Positions 1-6,214 of a stretch of DNA of 6,486 nt are shown piece by piece. Positions within the stretch are counted from its first letter, which is position 1, and every line of letters begins with the position of its first letter. Under the pieces are notes generated by a model. That model was not told where the DNA came from and made no database searches. It was given only the letters and a program-made list of their open reading frames with translations. The stretch is from an uncultured Christensenella sp. (GTDB lineage Bacteria; Bacillota; Clostridia; Christensenellales; Borkfalkiaceae): NCBI GenBank assembly GCA_910585235.1, contig CAJUCM010000043.1:1-6486 (forward strand), given 5' to 3'. The translations under genes were made by a program, and so were the position numbers.

Positions 1-1253
1 TCAACGCGGCGCATATTATCGGGACTGATCGCAAAATCCACCTGCGCTCTGTCAAACAAAGTCTGCAAATAATCGCAGGAACAGACTGCGGGAGGCACGG
101 TTTCCGCCTCAAACGGTTCGGCGATCTCATTCAACTGTATCGTCATGGCGCGTTCATACACGTCGTCGGAGACGGTAAACGTCGCGTCGTCGGTATTCGC
201 CGTTCCGACAAACCAAATATTCGGCGATACTTGCAGTCTGCCGTAAGAGAGCTTCTTCGGATCGTTCGTGGAGACGGCGGGCACGAGATTGATTTTCCAC
301 TGCGCCGAATCCGGAATATCCGTGAGCGCAAGAAAATCGGAAAAATAATATTCCGCACGCGCAAGATTCATTTCGTCAAGCACGATAAAACTCGGCTCCT
401 GACGGTAACTCGCCGCATAAATTTCCGTCAGATATTCCGATTCGACAAAACGGTTATTGAACTCGTCGTAATAGCCGAGAAAATCCGAACGGTCGTGCCA
501 ATCGGGAATCACCGAAACGATTTTCGGCTCGCGGTTGAAATAACTGCCGACCGCACGGGTGAGACTTGTTTTACCCGCTCCCGTAATCCCTTCCACAATG
601 ACTATTTTTGAAGTGGCGAGCGCCGCAAAAAACTGGCGCACCGTATCTACATCATAATAGAGTTTGAGCTGACTTGCCGAATAGGACACAACGTTTTTCA
701 CAATATCGCACAGAGGAATCAGATCCGCCTCTTCCATCTGCACGCTGCTCGGCGTCTCCTCATAGAATCTGTCAACTTCGAGAAGCGAACTGAAACGGAT
801 GGAATCGTCTTTGATCTGCGGAGCGGGCGCAGGCGTTTCCTCTTTCTCTTCTTTTTTCAGGAAAGGCTCCAATTCTTTCTGTAATTTCGAGGCAAAAACC
901 TGCCCTCTGTCTTTGGACATCTCCTCCGCCTGCAATTTAAGTTTTGCGACCTCTTCAAGGATTTTATCTTTGCGGACATTCTTTGCGCGATATACGATAT
1001 ATCTTCGGATCAGTTGCGCCAGACGATAAATTAAGAAGACCGTGAAAACGGTGATAACAAGCGTTACGATCACAAAAAATATCCAACCGACGGCGTCAAA
1101 CCCGCCCGCGTGATCGCTGAGTATTCCGAAGTACTCGCCGATATCGCGGATGAAAATATCATAGAATGCGATTCCGATGTGCGCAAAAAAATTGCCGATA
1201 TTTTTTATCAGCGCCCATAAGAATTCTACAAAATAACTCGCAAATGCCGTCAT
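1..1253 (-). CDS. Membrane-anchored McrB-like AAA+ ATPase (3' end outside window)
   Basis: Partial gene: 417 codons are visible and the frame stays open to the left edge. The ATG at 1253 follows a TAGGAAAT-type ribosome binding site 38 bases after the signal peptidase gene, so it is probably the fifth gene of the operon. One membrane segment lies at about residues 55-76 and is followed by many Arg/Lys residues (77-98), which predicts a cytoplasmic ATPase. Next come a charged, probably coiled-coil stretch (95-140) and a Pro/Ala linker. The AAA+ core has Walker A GITGAGKTS (222-230), Walker B FIVLDEMN (289-296) followed by LARAEYYFSDFLAL, sensor-1 segment GTANTDD (350-356, Asn353), and a candidate arginine finger Arg368 in YERAM. 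DEMN plus EYYFSDFL is typical of the McrB/AAA_5 group. The classical McrB GTPase signature MNTxDR is changed to ANTDDA, so ATP use is more likely. The substrate is unknown. The helical lid and any C-terminal domain lie off the window. Confidence 0.88.
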   Translation of the reverse strand, partial: MTAFASYFVEFLWALIKNIGNFFAHIGIAFYDIFIRDIGEYFGILSDHAGGFDAVGWIFFVIVTLVITVFTVFLIYRLAQLIRRYIVYRAKNVRKDKILEEVAKLKLQAEEMSKDRGQVFASKLQKELEPFLKKEEKEETPAPAPQIKDDSIRFSSLLEVDRFYEETPSSVQMEEADLIPLCDIVKNVVSYSASQLKLYYDVDTVRQFFAALATSKIVIVEGITGAGKTSLTRAVGSYFNREPKIVSVIPDWHDRSDFLGYYDEFNNRFVESEYLTEIYAASYRQEPSFIVLDEMNLARAEYYFSDFLALTDIPDSAQWKINLVPAVSTNDPKKLSYGRLQVSPNIWFVGTANTDDATFTVSDDVYERAMTIQLNEIAEPFEAETVPPAVCSCDYLQTLFDRAQVDFAISPDNMRRV

Positions 1254-1291
1254 AATATTTCCTATTTTTCTTAATTCTTAGGTAAAAGTCG

Positions 1292-1966
1292 CTATTGATC
1301 GTCCCGCGATTCGGAATCGGTCGGAATTTTTCCCTCTGCACGGAGTTCCTCCAAAAGTTCCTCTTTGAGTCGCTCCTTATCCTTTGATTTTTCGGCTTTT
1401 TTCTGTTCGAGTACGATGCGGACAACGTCATAGATGCAATAACCCAACAGCACGAGACAGGGCAGAATAATGCACACAACGAATCCCGTTGTCGTACGGA
1501 TAAATTGAAATACTTTCCCGATCCCGTTCGTATGTCCAGAAACTCTTCCGATCACTTCCTCGATCCTGCGCGGCGTTTCGTCCACAGGCGCATCCGCCTT
1601 ATCTCCCTGCGTGATAAACACGGTACCGTTTCCTTCGCCCCACACTTCTACGATCCTATGGGAATTGACAAACCTGTGTCCGCTTACATTGTCGTAAAAG
1701 GAAATAATGTCCCCTTCTACAAGTTCCAGCTTCTCTTCATAGGAAAGAATTTCTATTTTGAGAAGCGCACCCTCTTTGAAGCTGTCCTTTCTGTCCCCGT
1801 CCATGGAATCGGATTCTACGGTAACGAATGCCGTTCCGAAGAGAGACGTATAACCCTTTCCACCGGACGAAACAATCAAAACCGTCAAGAGCAAAACCAA
1901 TCCAAACAGGACGCACACCACAACGTTCAGAACGATTTTGAATATTTTTTTCGTCTTAGCTTTCAT
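1292..1966 (-). CDS. sipW: SipW/ER-type signal peptidase I
   Basis: Membrane serine protease of 224 aa (family S26B, the archaeal/ER SEC11 and Bacillus SipW type) that would remove signal peptides from exported proteins on the outer face of the membrane. Visible features are a first membrane segment (about 9-33), the nucleophile box ESDSMDG (Ser54 followed by Met55), the conserved VEGDIISF segment (83-90), and SHRIVEV with His103 in place of the Lys used by ordinary bacterial SPase I. TQGDKADAP (119-127) supplies the acidic residue(s), Asp122 or Asp125. A second membrane segment lies at about 160-184, and a strongly charged, probably helical cytoplasmic tail at 187-224. The usual Pro two residues after the catalytic SM is Gly here (SMDG), a minor deviation. 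The ribosome binding site is weak (AGAAG), with a 31-base gap to the upstream TasA-like gene. That neighbour carries a SipW-type signal peptide and is the obvious substrate. The use of the sipW symbol rests on family and context, not on proven orthology. Confidence 0.9.
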   Translation of the reverse strand: MKAKTKKIFKIVLNVVVCVLFGLVLLLTVLIVSSGGKGYTSLFGTAFVTVESDSMDGDRKDSFKEGALLKIEILSYEEKLELVEGDIISFYDNVSGHRFVNSHRIVEVWGEGNGTVFITQGDKADAPVDETPRRIEEVIGRVSGHTNGIGKVFQFIRTTTGFVVCIILPCLVLLGYCIYDVVRIVLEQKKAEKSKDKERLKEELLEELRAEGKIPTDSESRDDQ

Positions 1967-1997
1967 AAACCAATATCTTCTGCGCGCCGCTCATCAT

Positions 1998-3017
1998 TCA
2001 AGCGGACGGAAGCGTACTCGTTCTGAATTTCAAAAGGAACGCAAAATCGTCTTCCCGAACCGACTCGATACAGTCGCCGTCTTTCCCTTCGAGCCACACT
2101 TTTACGGTGAGTCTCAATTCGCTGTACGAATTTGCGCCCGCCACCGCAGGGAACGTCGTAATTTCGGAATACTGAAAATCGGTTGCCGCCGCGGGAGACT
2201 GGATCCCCGCATATACGCGGTTTGCATAAGTGGGCGCCACAACGGCGACGGCGCCTTCCGCACCATGTTGCAAATTGTAATCGCTTGCAAGATTTCCTTT
2301 GTAATATCCCTGTACTCTGTCGCTTGTCAAAGAATCGGTGATCGCGCTGTCCCGTTCTTCGCTGGGCGCCCAGATTTTATTTTTCGGCGTTCCGCCATCG
2401 TCGAACAAAAACGCGACGCGCGCTGCGTCCCTCGCCCGCGCTTCGATCGGAGAATCCTTGGTAAGCGCGATTCCGTATTTGCTCGCATCGAAATTATCCC
2501 AGGCATACAGCGTCGCCGAATCGGGCGTATGCGTCGTATTCGTCGTAATTTGCGAACCGTAATTCAACACCAAGGAAGGCATGGTGGTAGAAGGCGTTCC
2601 TCCTGCCGTCTTATAAGGCGTATAGCGGAATACAAGATCGAACGCCGCATAGCTTCCGCCCCCCGCTTTGGTCGTTTCATCTTTCTCCAACAACTCGACC
2701 ACATTCGTATCCGACACCGTATCCGAGCCGTCGTCTTTCACGGTAAGCGGTTTATAGGCAATTGTTTTTCCGCCGTTGATCGCCGCTTTGACGGCAGTTT
2801 CCGACAGAGTATATGTAAAATCACTCGGCGTAGGATTCGCTCCTACCGCAACGACCGCCACCTGTAAATTTTCGTCGCTCGAATCGACCGAAAAGTTTAC
2901 CGATCCGACCGAAACGCTCGACTGATATGAAAACCAGGCGAAAGTCGATCCTACCGTAAGGGACGCTGCCGCCACCAACGAGATCACAGCCGCCGCTAAT
3001 TTTTTTGTTGCCTTCAT
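1998..3017 (-). CDS. Secreted TasA-like protein with SipW-type signal peptide
   Basis: Extracellular protein of 339 aa, probably a structural subunit of a surface fibre or matrix. The N-terminus is a short basic start (MKATKK), a hydrophobic core (7-23) and TFAWFS (25-30). This aligns with the TasA signal region GGGTWA/AFND, predicting cleavage by the neighbouring SipW between Ala27 and Trp28. The next residues (VSVGSVNFSVDSS, 35-47) also match the early mature region of TasA/camelysin-type proteins. The mature part is rich in Ala, Thr, Ser and Asp with alternating beta-like stretches. It has a single Cys (316) inside the C-terminal motif VWLEGKDGDC (307-316), which is also present in the preceding gene product. 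The start is backed by a GGAGG ribosome binding site 8 bases upstream. The gene lies 63 bases after one exported-protein gene and 31 bases before the peptidase gene. It is longer than Bacillus TasA (about 260 aa), with an inserted central region (about 95-245) that I cannot assign. Family membership is inferred from the signal and layout; fibre formation is not shown. Confidence 0.8.
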   Translation of the reverse strand: MKATKKLAAAVISLVAAASLTVGSTFAWFSYQSSVSVGSVNFSVDSSDENLQVAVVAVGANPTPSDFTYTLSETAVKAAINGGKTIAYKPLTVKDDGSDTVSDTNVVELLEKDETTKAGGGSYAAFDLVFRYTPYKTAGGTPSTTMPSLVLNYGSQITTNTTHTPDSATLYAWDNFDASKYGIALTKDSPIEARARDAARVAFLFDDGGTPKNKIWAPSEERDSAITDSLTSDRVQGYYKGNLASDYNLQHGAEGAVAVVAPTYANRVYAGIQSPAAATDFQYSEITTFPAVAGANSYSELRLTVKVWLEGKDGDCIESVREDDFAFLLKFRTSTLPSA

Positions 3018-3080
3018 GATAATATCCTCCGTGGATTATTTCTTAATTGGTACACTTTCCTTTCCTCATAACGCAATGCT

Positions 3081-3833
3081 TTAATATGCTTCAAACGTCA
3101 TACGCATTTTCAGCCGACCGCCGACAAGCTCCTGTTTACAGGAAATATCAAACCCTTCGAGCCAAAGAACGACCGTATATTTTTTAATTTCATCCAGCGC
3201 AAACGGAACTTCTTTTTCGTGAACGATCATACCGCCGTCCGCAAAATAAGTGACAATATCGGGGGGATAATCTGCCTTCTCCAATTCGTCAAGCCCCGCC
3301 TGAGAATCCTCTTCCCTCGCATAGACCGTTCCGTCCGACTTCAAAACCCCGTGTCCTTCCAGATTTTCGTCCATGCCCTGTTCTTCCAGAATCAGAATCC
3401 GAAGCGCGTCGCTCGGTTTATAGTTTCTGTCTTTTGTCCCCGCGAGTTCGTCAACGATTTCAATGGACATATCGTAACTGATCGCACGGTCGGTAAGATT
3501 CAGAAGATAAAAGCTGAACGCCATGAATTTTCGCTTCTGATCGTTTTTGAATCCGATATTCTGCGGTAACGAATCGGGAAGGTCATGGAACGTCGTTTCC
3601 GACAGGTATTCGATTCCCGGAACCTCAAAACGCGACGTCAGATCGTTTTCAAAATCTTTGGTAAGGCACGCGGAAATCTTAACTTTATCCTCTTTAAGAA
3701 TTACGACGAAATTACCGACCTGATCTCCGTAAAGTGTAAATCCCGCAAGAATCACCAAAAATATCAAACAGAAAATCATGACGTATTTGGAAATCCGCTT
3801 GATTTTTAATCGCGTTGTCCATTTTTCCTTCAT
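3081..3833 (-). CDS. Membrane-anchored extracytoplasmic protein, TasA/TapA-like partner
   Basis: No firm family recognised. The 250-aa protein has a basic N-terminus (residues 1-16, rich in Lys/Arg), one membrane segment (about 17-35), then a region that should face outside. The segment after the membrane helix (TLYGDQVGNFVV, 33-44) resembles the start of SipW-exported proteins but lacks the clear Ala-x-Ala or TFAWF cleavage pattern, so it may remain anchored. The outer domain has beta-rich stretches (FMAFSFYLLNLTDRAISYDM, 103-122) and ends with VVLWLEGFDISC (221-232), the same WLEGxDxxC motif as in the next gene product. Cys56 and Cys232 could form a disulfide. The start has an AAGGA ribosome binding site 7 bases upstream, and the gap to the GGDEF-EAL gene is only 24 bases. 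By position and shared motif it may act as an anchor or accessory subunit for the secreted TasA-like protein, as TapA does in Bacillus. This is inference; I see no sequence match to TapA itself. Confidence 0.75.
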   Translation of the reverse strand: MKEKWTTRLKIKRISKYVMIFCLIFLVILAGFTLYGDQVGNFVVILKEDKVKISACLTKDFENDLTSRFEVPGIEYLSETTFHDLPDSLPQNIGFKNDQKRKFMAFSFYLLNLTDRAISYDMSIEIVDELAGTKDRNYKPSDALRILILEEQGMDENLEGHGVLKSDGTVYAREEDSQAGLDELEKADYPPDIVTYFADGGMIVHEKEVPFALDEIKKYTVVLWLEGFDISCKQELVGGRLKMRMTFEAY

Positions 3834-3857
3834 TTCCGTTTCCTTGACAAGTGTGTT

Positions 3858-5267
3858 CTACTGTTTCACGATAACCGTTTCGGCGCGATTGAGATATTTC
3901 TCAATCGGTTGCGGATCGCCTAAATGATGCCCCTGCCCGCAGAAAATTCCGATCCGCCTGACGAATTCTTCCGTCATAGCGTCCTTTATATCCTGCGCGA
4001 TCACCAAAAAGTTGCCCAAGCGGGCAAATTCCAACAATGCCTGCATATTCTTAATGTCGGGATCGCCGTTCTGTACCGTATGGGTAAAGCGTTCATTGAG
4101 TTTAACCCAATCGAACATTCTACGTTCGCCGAGCCGCGCAACGGCGTTCGGTTCCAACCCGAAACCGTCCGCCGCAAGCATAAAACCGCACTGAACGAGT
4201 TTCTCGATATTTTCCGCAAGCATGACGTTCCGTCCGAGAATTGCGGACTCCGGAATTTCAAAACAAACCCCCTCGACGGGAACGCCGTATTTCACGGCAA
4301 TTTTATATAGTTCGTCGCAAATTTTCGGATCGGACAGCTGACGGATACTCAGATTCATGGAAAACGCGATCCTCGTATTCGGGTGCATTTTCAAAAAATT
4401 CCTGTATCCGATAATCATTTGCTCATATGCCCAACGCCCCACCCAGCCGGCGTCGCCCGAACGCTCTATAACGTGAATAAAATTTTCGGGGAGAAGCGCA
4501 CCGAGTTCATTATGATTCCAGCGCAACATTGCCTCATAGGCAATCACGTCCCCTTCAAAGAGATTGCAGATCGGTTGAAAGTAAAGCGTAAATTCGTTCG
4601 CATTGATCGCGTCTTTGAGTTCGCGGTAATAATGGTAATCGGCAGAATTTTCAAGAAGCTGCTTGGCAAAAACCGTAAAATCGTTCAATCCCTTTCTACC
4701 CGATACGGCAAGCGTTATCTCGATATTCCGCAAAAACTCTTCCACCGTCATATCGACGTCATCTACGTCATAAAGCTCCGCGCCGATAATCAGATCCGGA
4801 ATATCCCGCTGTTTTTTCCGCCTTCCGCACGGGACGGGCACATGCGCTTTGGAAATACATTGCGCCGCCAGTTCCGCAAGTTCTTCCTGCGAAAGCTCCT
4901 TATCTATCATAAAGGCGTAAGTATCGTATTCATACAGGCAAACCTTACTTCCCTTAGGCAAAACGGAAGCGATCCTTTCACGGATCGAGCCGAGCGCCCA
5001 GGCATAGTAGTTTTCACCGTAATTATCCTTAAACTCCTTTGCGGCGTTAAATTCTACGAAAATCACAGAAAACGCCCGTGCCGCTTCCCCTTCGATCCTC
5101 TCTTTCAAAAATCCGTCGAACTCTTCCCGTTTCGCGTCCTTCAATCTGCGGCGCGCGTAGAGAAAACGGTTGTGGTCTTTACGGATACCGAGAAACAGAT
5201 AAAAACTCGCAACAACTGCGGCAGCGAGGAATATGATCAGCAAAACAATCTTTAAGCCAGTACTCAT
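3858..5267 (-). CDS. Membrane-anchored degenerate GGDEF-EAL protein, likely c-di-GMP sensor
   Basis: First gene of the operon, 469 aa. An N-terminal membrane helix (about 5-27) is followed by basic residues, so the rest is cytoplasmic. Residues 62-205 have the GGDEF fold pattern (FSVIFVEFNAAKEF, late AVSGRKGLNDFTVF), but the signature loop is EYDTY (113-117), so no cyclase activity is expected. Residues 212-455 form an EAL domain. EAL reads EAM (Glu245); Asn305, Glu337, Asp367, Lys389 and Gln445 match conserved positions. The second Asp of the DDFG motif is Gly368, the Asp of KIDxxF is Asn391, and the Glu of AEGVE is Gln425. Loss of these metal ligands suggests little or no phosphodiesterase activity, while much of the c-di-GMP pocket may persist. 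A longer frame opens at 5381, but the start at 5267 has an AGGGAG ribosome binding site at 5 bases, a fitting membrane N-terminus, and lies downstream of the promoter at 5340-5369. It could regulate the exported proteins encoded downstream. Confidence 0.9.
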   Translation of the reverse strand: MSTGLKIVLLIIFLAAAVVASFYLFLGIRKDHNRFLYARRRLKDAKREEFDGFLKERIEGEAARAFSVIFVEFNAAKEFKDNYGENYYAWALGSIRERIASVLPKGSKVCLYEYDTYAFMIDKELSQEELAELAAQCISKAHVPVPCGRRKKQRDIPDLIIGAELYDVDDVDMTVEEFLRNIEITLAVSGRKGLNDFTVFAKQLLENSADYHYYRELKDAINANEFTLYFQPICNLFEGDVIAYEAMLRWNHNELGALLPENFIHVIERSGDAGWVGRWAYEQMIIGYRNFLKMHPNTRIAFSMNLSIRQLSDPKICDELYKIAVKYGVPVEGVCFEIPESAILGRNVMLAENIEKLVQCGFMLAADGFGLEPNAVARLGERRMFDWVKLNERFTHTVQNGDPDIKNMQALLEFARLGNFLVIAQDIKDAMTEEFVRRIGIFCGQGHHLGDPQPIEKYLNRAETVIVKQ

Positions 5268-5279
5268 CCCCTCTCCCTT
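5268..5279 (-). promoter_or_regulatory. Ribosome binding site fixing the GGDEF-EAL start
   Basis: On the minus strand AAGGGAGAGGGG directly precedes the ATG at 5267, with AGGGAG centred at a workable distance (5-base spacer). It supports the internal Met as the true start rather than the upstream in-frame ATG at 5381, which overlaps the sigG terminator/promoter interval and has no such site. Confidence 0.6.
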
Positions 5280-5339
5280 TGCAGATACGTTACCGAACCG
5301 AATTGATACATGATAACGCGATACCCTTATATACCACCA

Positions 5340-5369
5340 ATTATAACACAATAAACGGTTCAATTGCAA
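5340..5369 (-). promoter_or_regulatory. Sigma-A promoter of the GGDEF-EAL/TasA-like/SipW operon
   Basis: On the minus strand the -35 box TTGCAA (5364-5369) is separated by 18 bases from a consensus -10 TATAAT (5340-5345). The -10 is preceded by TG one base upstream (TGTTATAAT), an extended -10. The expected start of transcription is near 5333, giving a leader of about 65 bases before the ATG at 5267. It lies 20 bases downstream of the sigG terminator, so the operon is separated from sigG transcription. No second good promoter was seen in the short gaps within the operon, so the five genes are probably co-transcribed from here. Confidence 0.75.
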
Positions 5370-5388
5370 GGAAAATATCAAAATCGTT

Positions 5389-5421
5389 AAAAAAAATTCC
5401 GCAACTTATCCGTTGCGGAAT
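5389..5421 (-). terminator. Rho-independent terminator of sigG
   Basis: Read on the minus strand, ATTCCGCAAC (5412-5421) pairs perfectly with GTTGCGGAAT (5396-5405) around a six-base loop, GGATAA. It is followed by an unbroken run of eight T (5396 down to 5389). It begins 16 bases after the sigG stop codon. It is a textbook intrinsic terminator and marks the border between sigG and the operon to its left. Confidence 0.93.
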
Positions 5422-5437
5422 GCCGATTTGTAAATTT

Positions 5438-6208
5438 TCAGGAAATATTTTCCTTTATTTGCTTTAACGCGTTCTTTTCGAGGCGGGAAACCTGTGCCTG
5501 CGAGATTCCAACTTCTTGAGAAATCTCCGTCTGCGTCTTTCCCTCGTAATAGCGAAGCATAAGAATTTTCTTCTCTCTGTCCGCAAGGCGCGCCATCGCC
5601 TCTCTCAGCGCGACCCGCTCCGTCCAAATTTCGTCGCTCTGTTTGGTGTCGGCAAGCTGGTCCATAAGTTCCACCGTATCGCCCGACTTATTATATACGG
5701 GCTCGTACAGCGAGATCGGATCGGAAATAGCGTCGAGCGCATAGACGACTTCCCGCTCTTTGACCTGCATAATTTCCGCGATCTTTTCGATCGTTGCTTC
5801 TTCGTCCCTTTCCTCGATGCTCTCCCTGACTTTGAGAATTCTGTAAGCGGTATCCCTGATCGAACGGGACACGCGCAAAGAATTTCCGTCGCGCAGGTAG
5901 CGTTTGATTTCCCCCAGTATCATCGGAACCGCATAAGTCGAAAATTTGACCTGAAATTTCGGATCAAAATTGTCGATCGCTTTGATCAGACCCACGCAAC
6001 CCGCCTGAAACACGTCGTCCGCATTTGCATTCTTTGCCCAGAACCTTTTTACAAGCGAAAGCACCAACCGCATATTGCCGATAATAAATTTTTCCCGCGC
6101 CGCCTCGTCGCCCGCCTTTAAGCGCACGATCAGTTCTTCGTTCTCTTTTGCCGTTAGCTTGGGAAGTCCCGTCGTATCCACCCCGCAGATCACTACCTTT
6201 TGCAACAT
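5438..6208 (-). CDS. sigG: RNA polymerase sigma-G factor (late forespore)
   Basis: Sporulation sigma factor of 256 aa that directs core RNA polymerase to late forespore genes after engulfment. The N-terminal ICGVDTTGLP (7-16) is the SigG hallmark and is absent from SigF. Region 2 spans about 35-107, with the very conserved KFSTYAVPMILGEIKRYLRD (88-107) for -10 recognition and melting. Region 3 includes VSRSIRDTAY (113-122). The SigG-typical ALDAISDPISLYEPVYN occupies 157-173. Region 4.2 is the helix-turn-helix GKTQTEISQEVGISQAQVSR (223-242). Length is normal (Bacillus subtilis SigG is 260 aa). Two ATGs are close together; the one at 6208 lies 8 bases from AAGGAGG, while the one at 6214 is only 2 bases away, so 6208 is preferred. 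Unlike the common spoIIGA-sigE-sigG order, the gene upstream here is a divergent tRNA, so sigG is monocistronic. I could not find a convincing forespore promoter by eye. SigF was considered and excluded by the N-terminus and central region. Confidence 0.97.
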   Translation of the reverse strand: MLQKVVICGVDTTGLPKLTAKENEELIVRLKAGDEAAREKFIIGNMRLVLSLVKRFWAKNANADDVFQAGCVGLIKAIDNFDPKFQVKFSTYAVPMILGEIKRYLRDGNSLRVSRSIRDTAYRILKVRESIEERDEEATIEKIAEIMQVKEREVVYALDAISDPISLYEPVYNKSGDTVELMDQLADTKQSDEIWTERVALREAMARLADREKKILMLRYYEGKTQTEISQEVGISQAQVSRLEKNALKQIKENIS

Positions 6209-6214
6209 ATCCAT

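Noticed and set aside
231..611. Plus-strand open frame of 126 codons at the left end
   Set aside because: The minus strand here encodes the Walker A and Walker B region of the AAA+ ATPase in an unbroken frame from 1253 to the edge, so this is a shadow.
1..1253. McrBC restriction system
   Set aside because: Only the ATPase is visible. No DNA-binding N-terminal domain is present (a membrane helix is there instead), and no McrC is in the window, so a restriction function is not called.
1938..2867. Long plus-strand open frame of 309 codons opposite the TasA-like gene
   Set aside because: It runs antisense to a gene with a clear signal peptide, ribosome binding site and operon context. Its translation is Arg-rich with no recognisable domain, as expected for a shadow frame.
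3018..3080. Separate promoter in the 63-base gap before the TasA-like gene
   Set aside because: No -35/-10 pair with proper spacing was found; TTGCGT has no matching -10. An internal weak promoter or RNA processing site remains possible but is unsupported.
4383..5255. Plus-strand open frame of 290 codons opposite the GGDEF-EAL gene
   Set aside because: The minus strand carries recognisable GGDEF and EAL motifs throughout; the plus-strand product has no domain and no convincing ribosome binding site.
5268..5333. c-di-GMP riboswitch in the operon leader
   Set aside because: The leader is only about 65 bases and I see no conserved c-di-GMP-I or -II core. Only a weak five-base-pair stem (5288-5292 with 5314-5318) is present.
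5268..5381. Upstream ATG at 5381 as start of the GGDEF-EAL protein (38 extra residues)
   Set aside because: The extension overlaps the promoter at 5340-5369, has no ribosome binding site and would put an odd sequence before a normal membrane-anchor N-terminus.
5516..6121. Plus-strand open frame of 201 codons opposite sigG
   Set aside because: Fully inside the highly conserved sigG gene; the product is an Arg/His-rich shadow without motifs.
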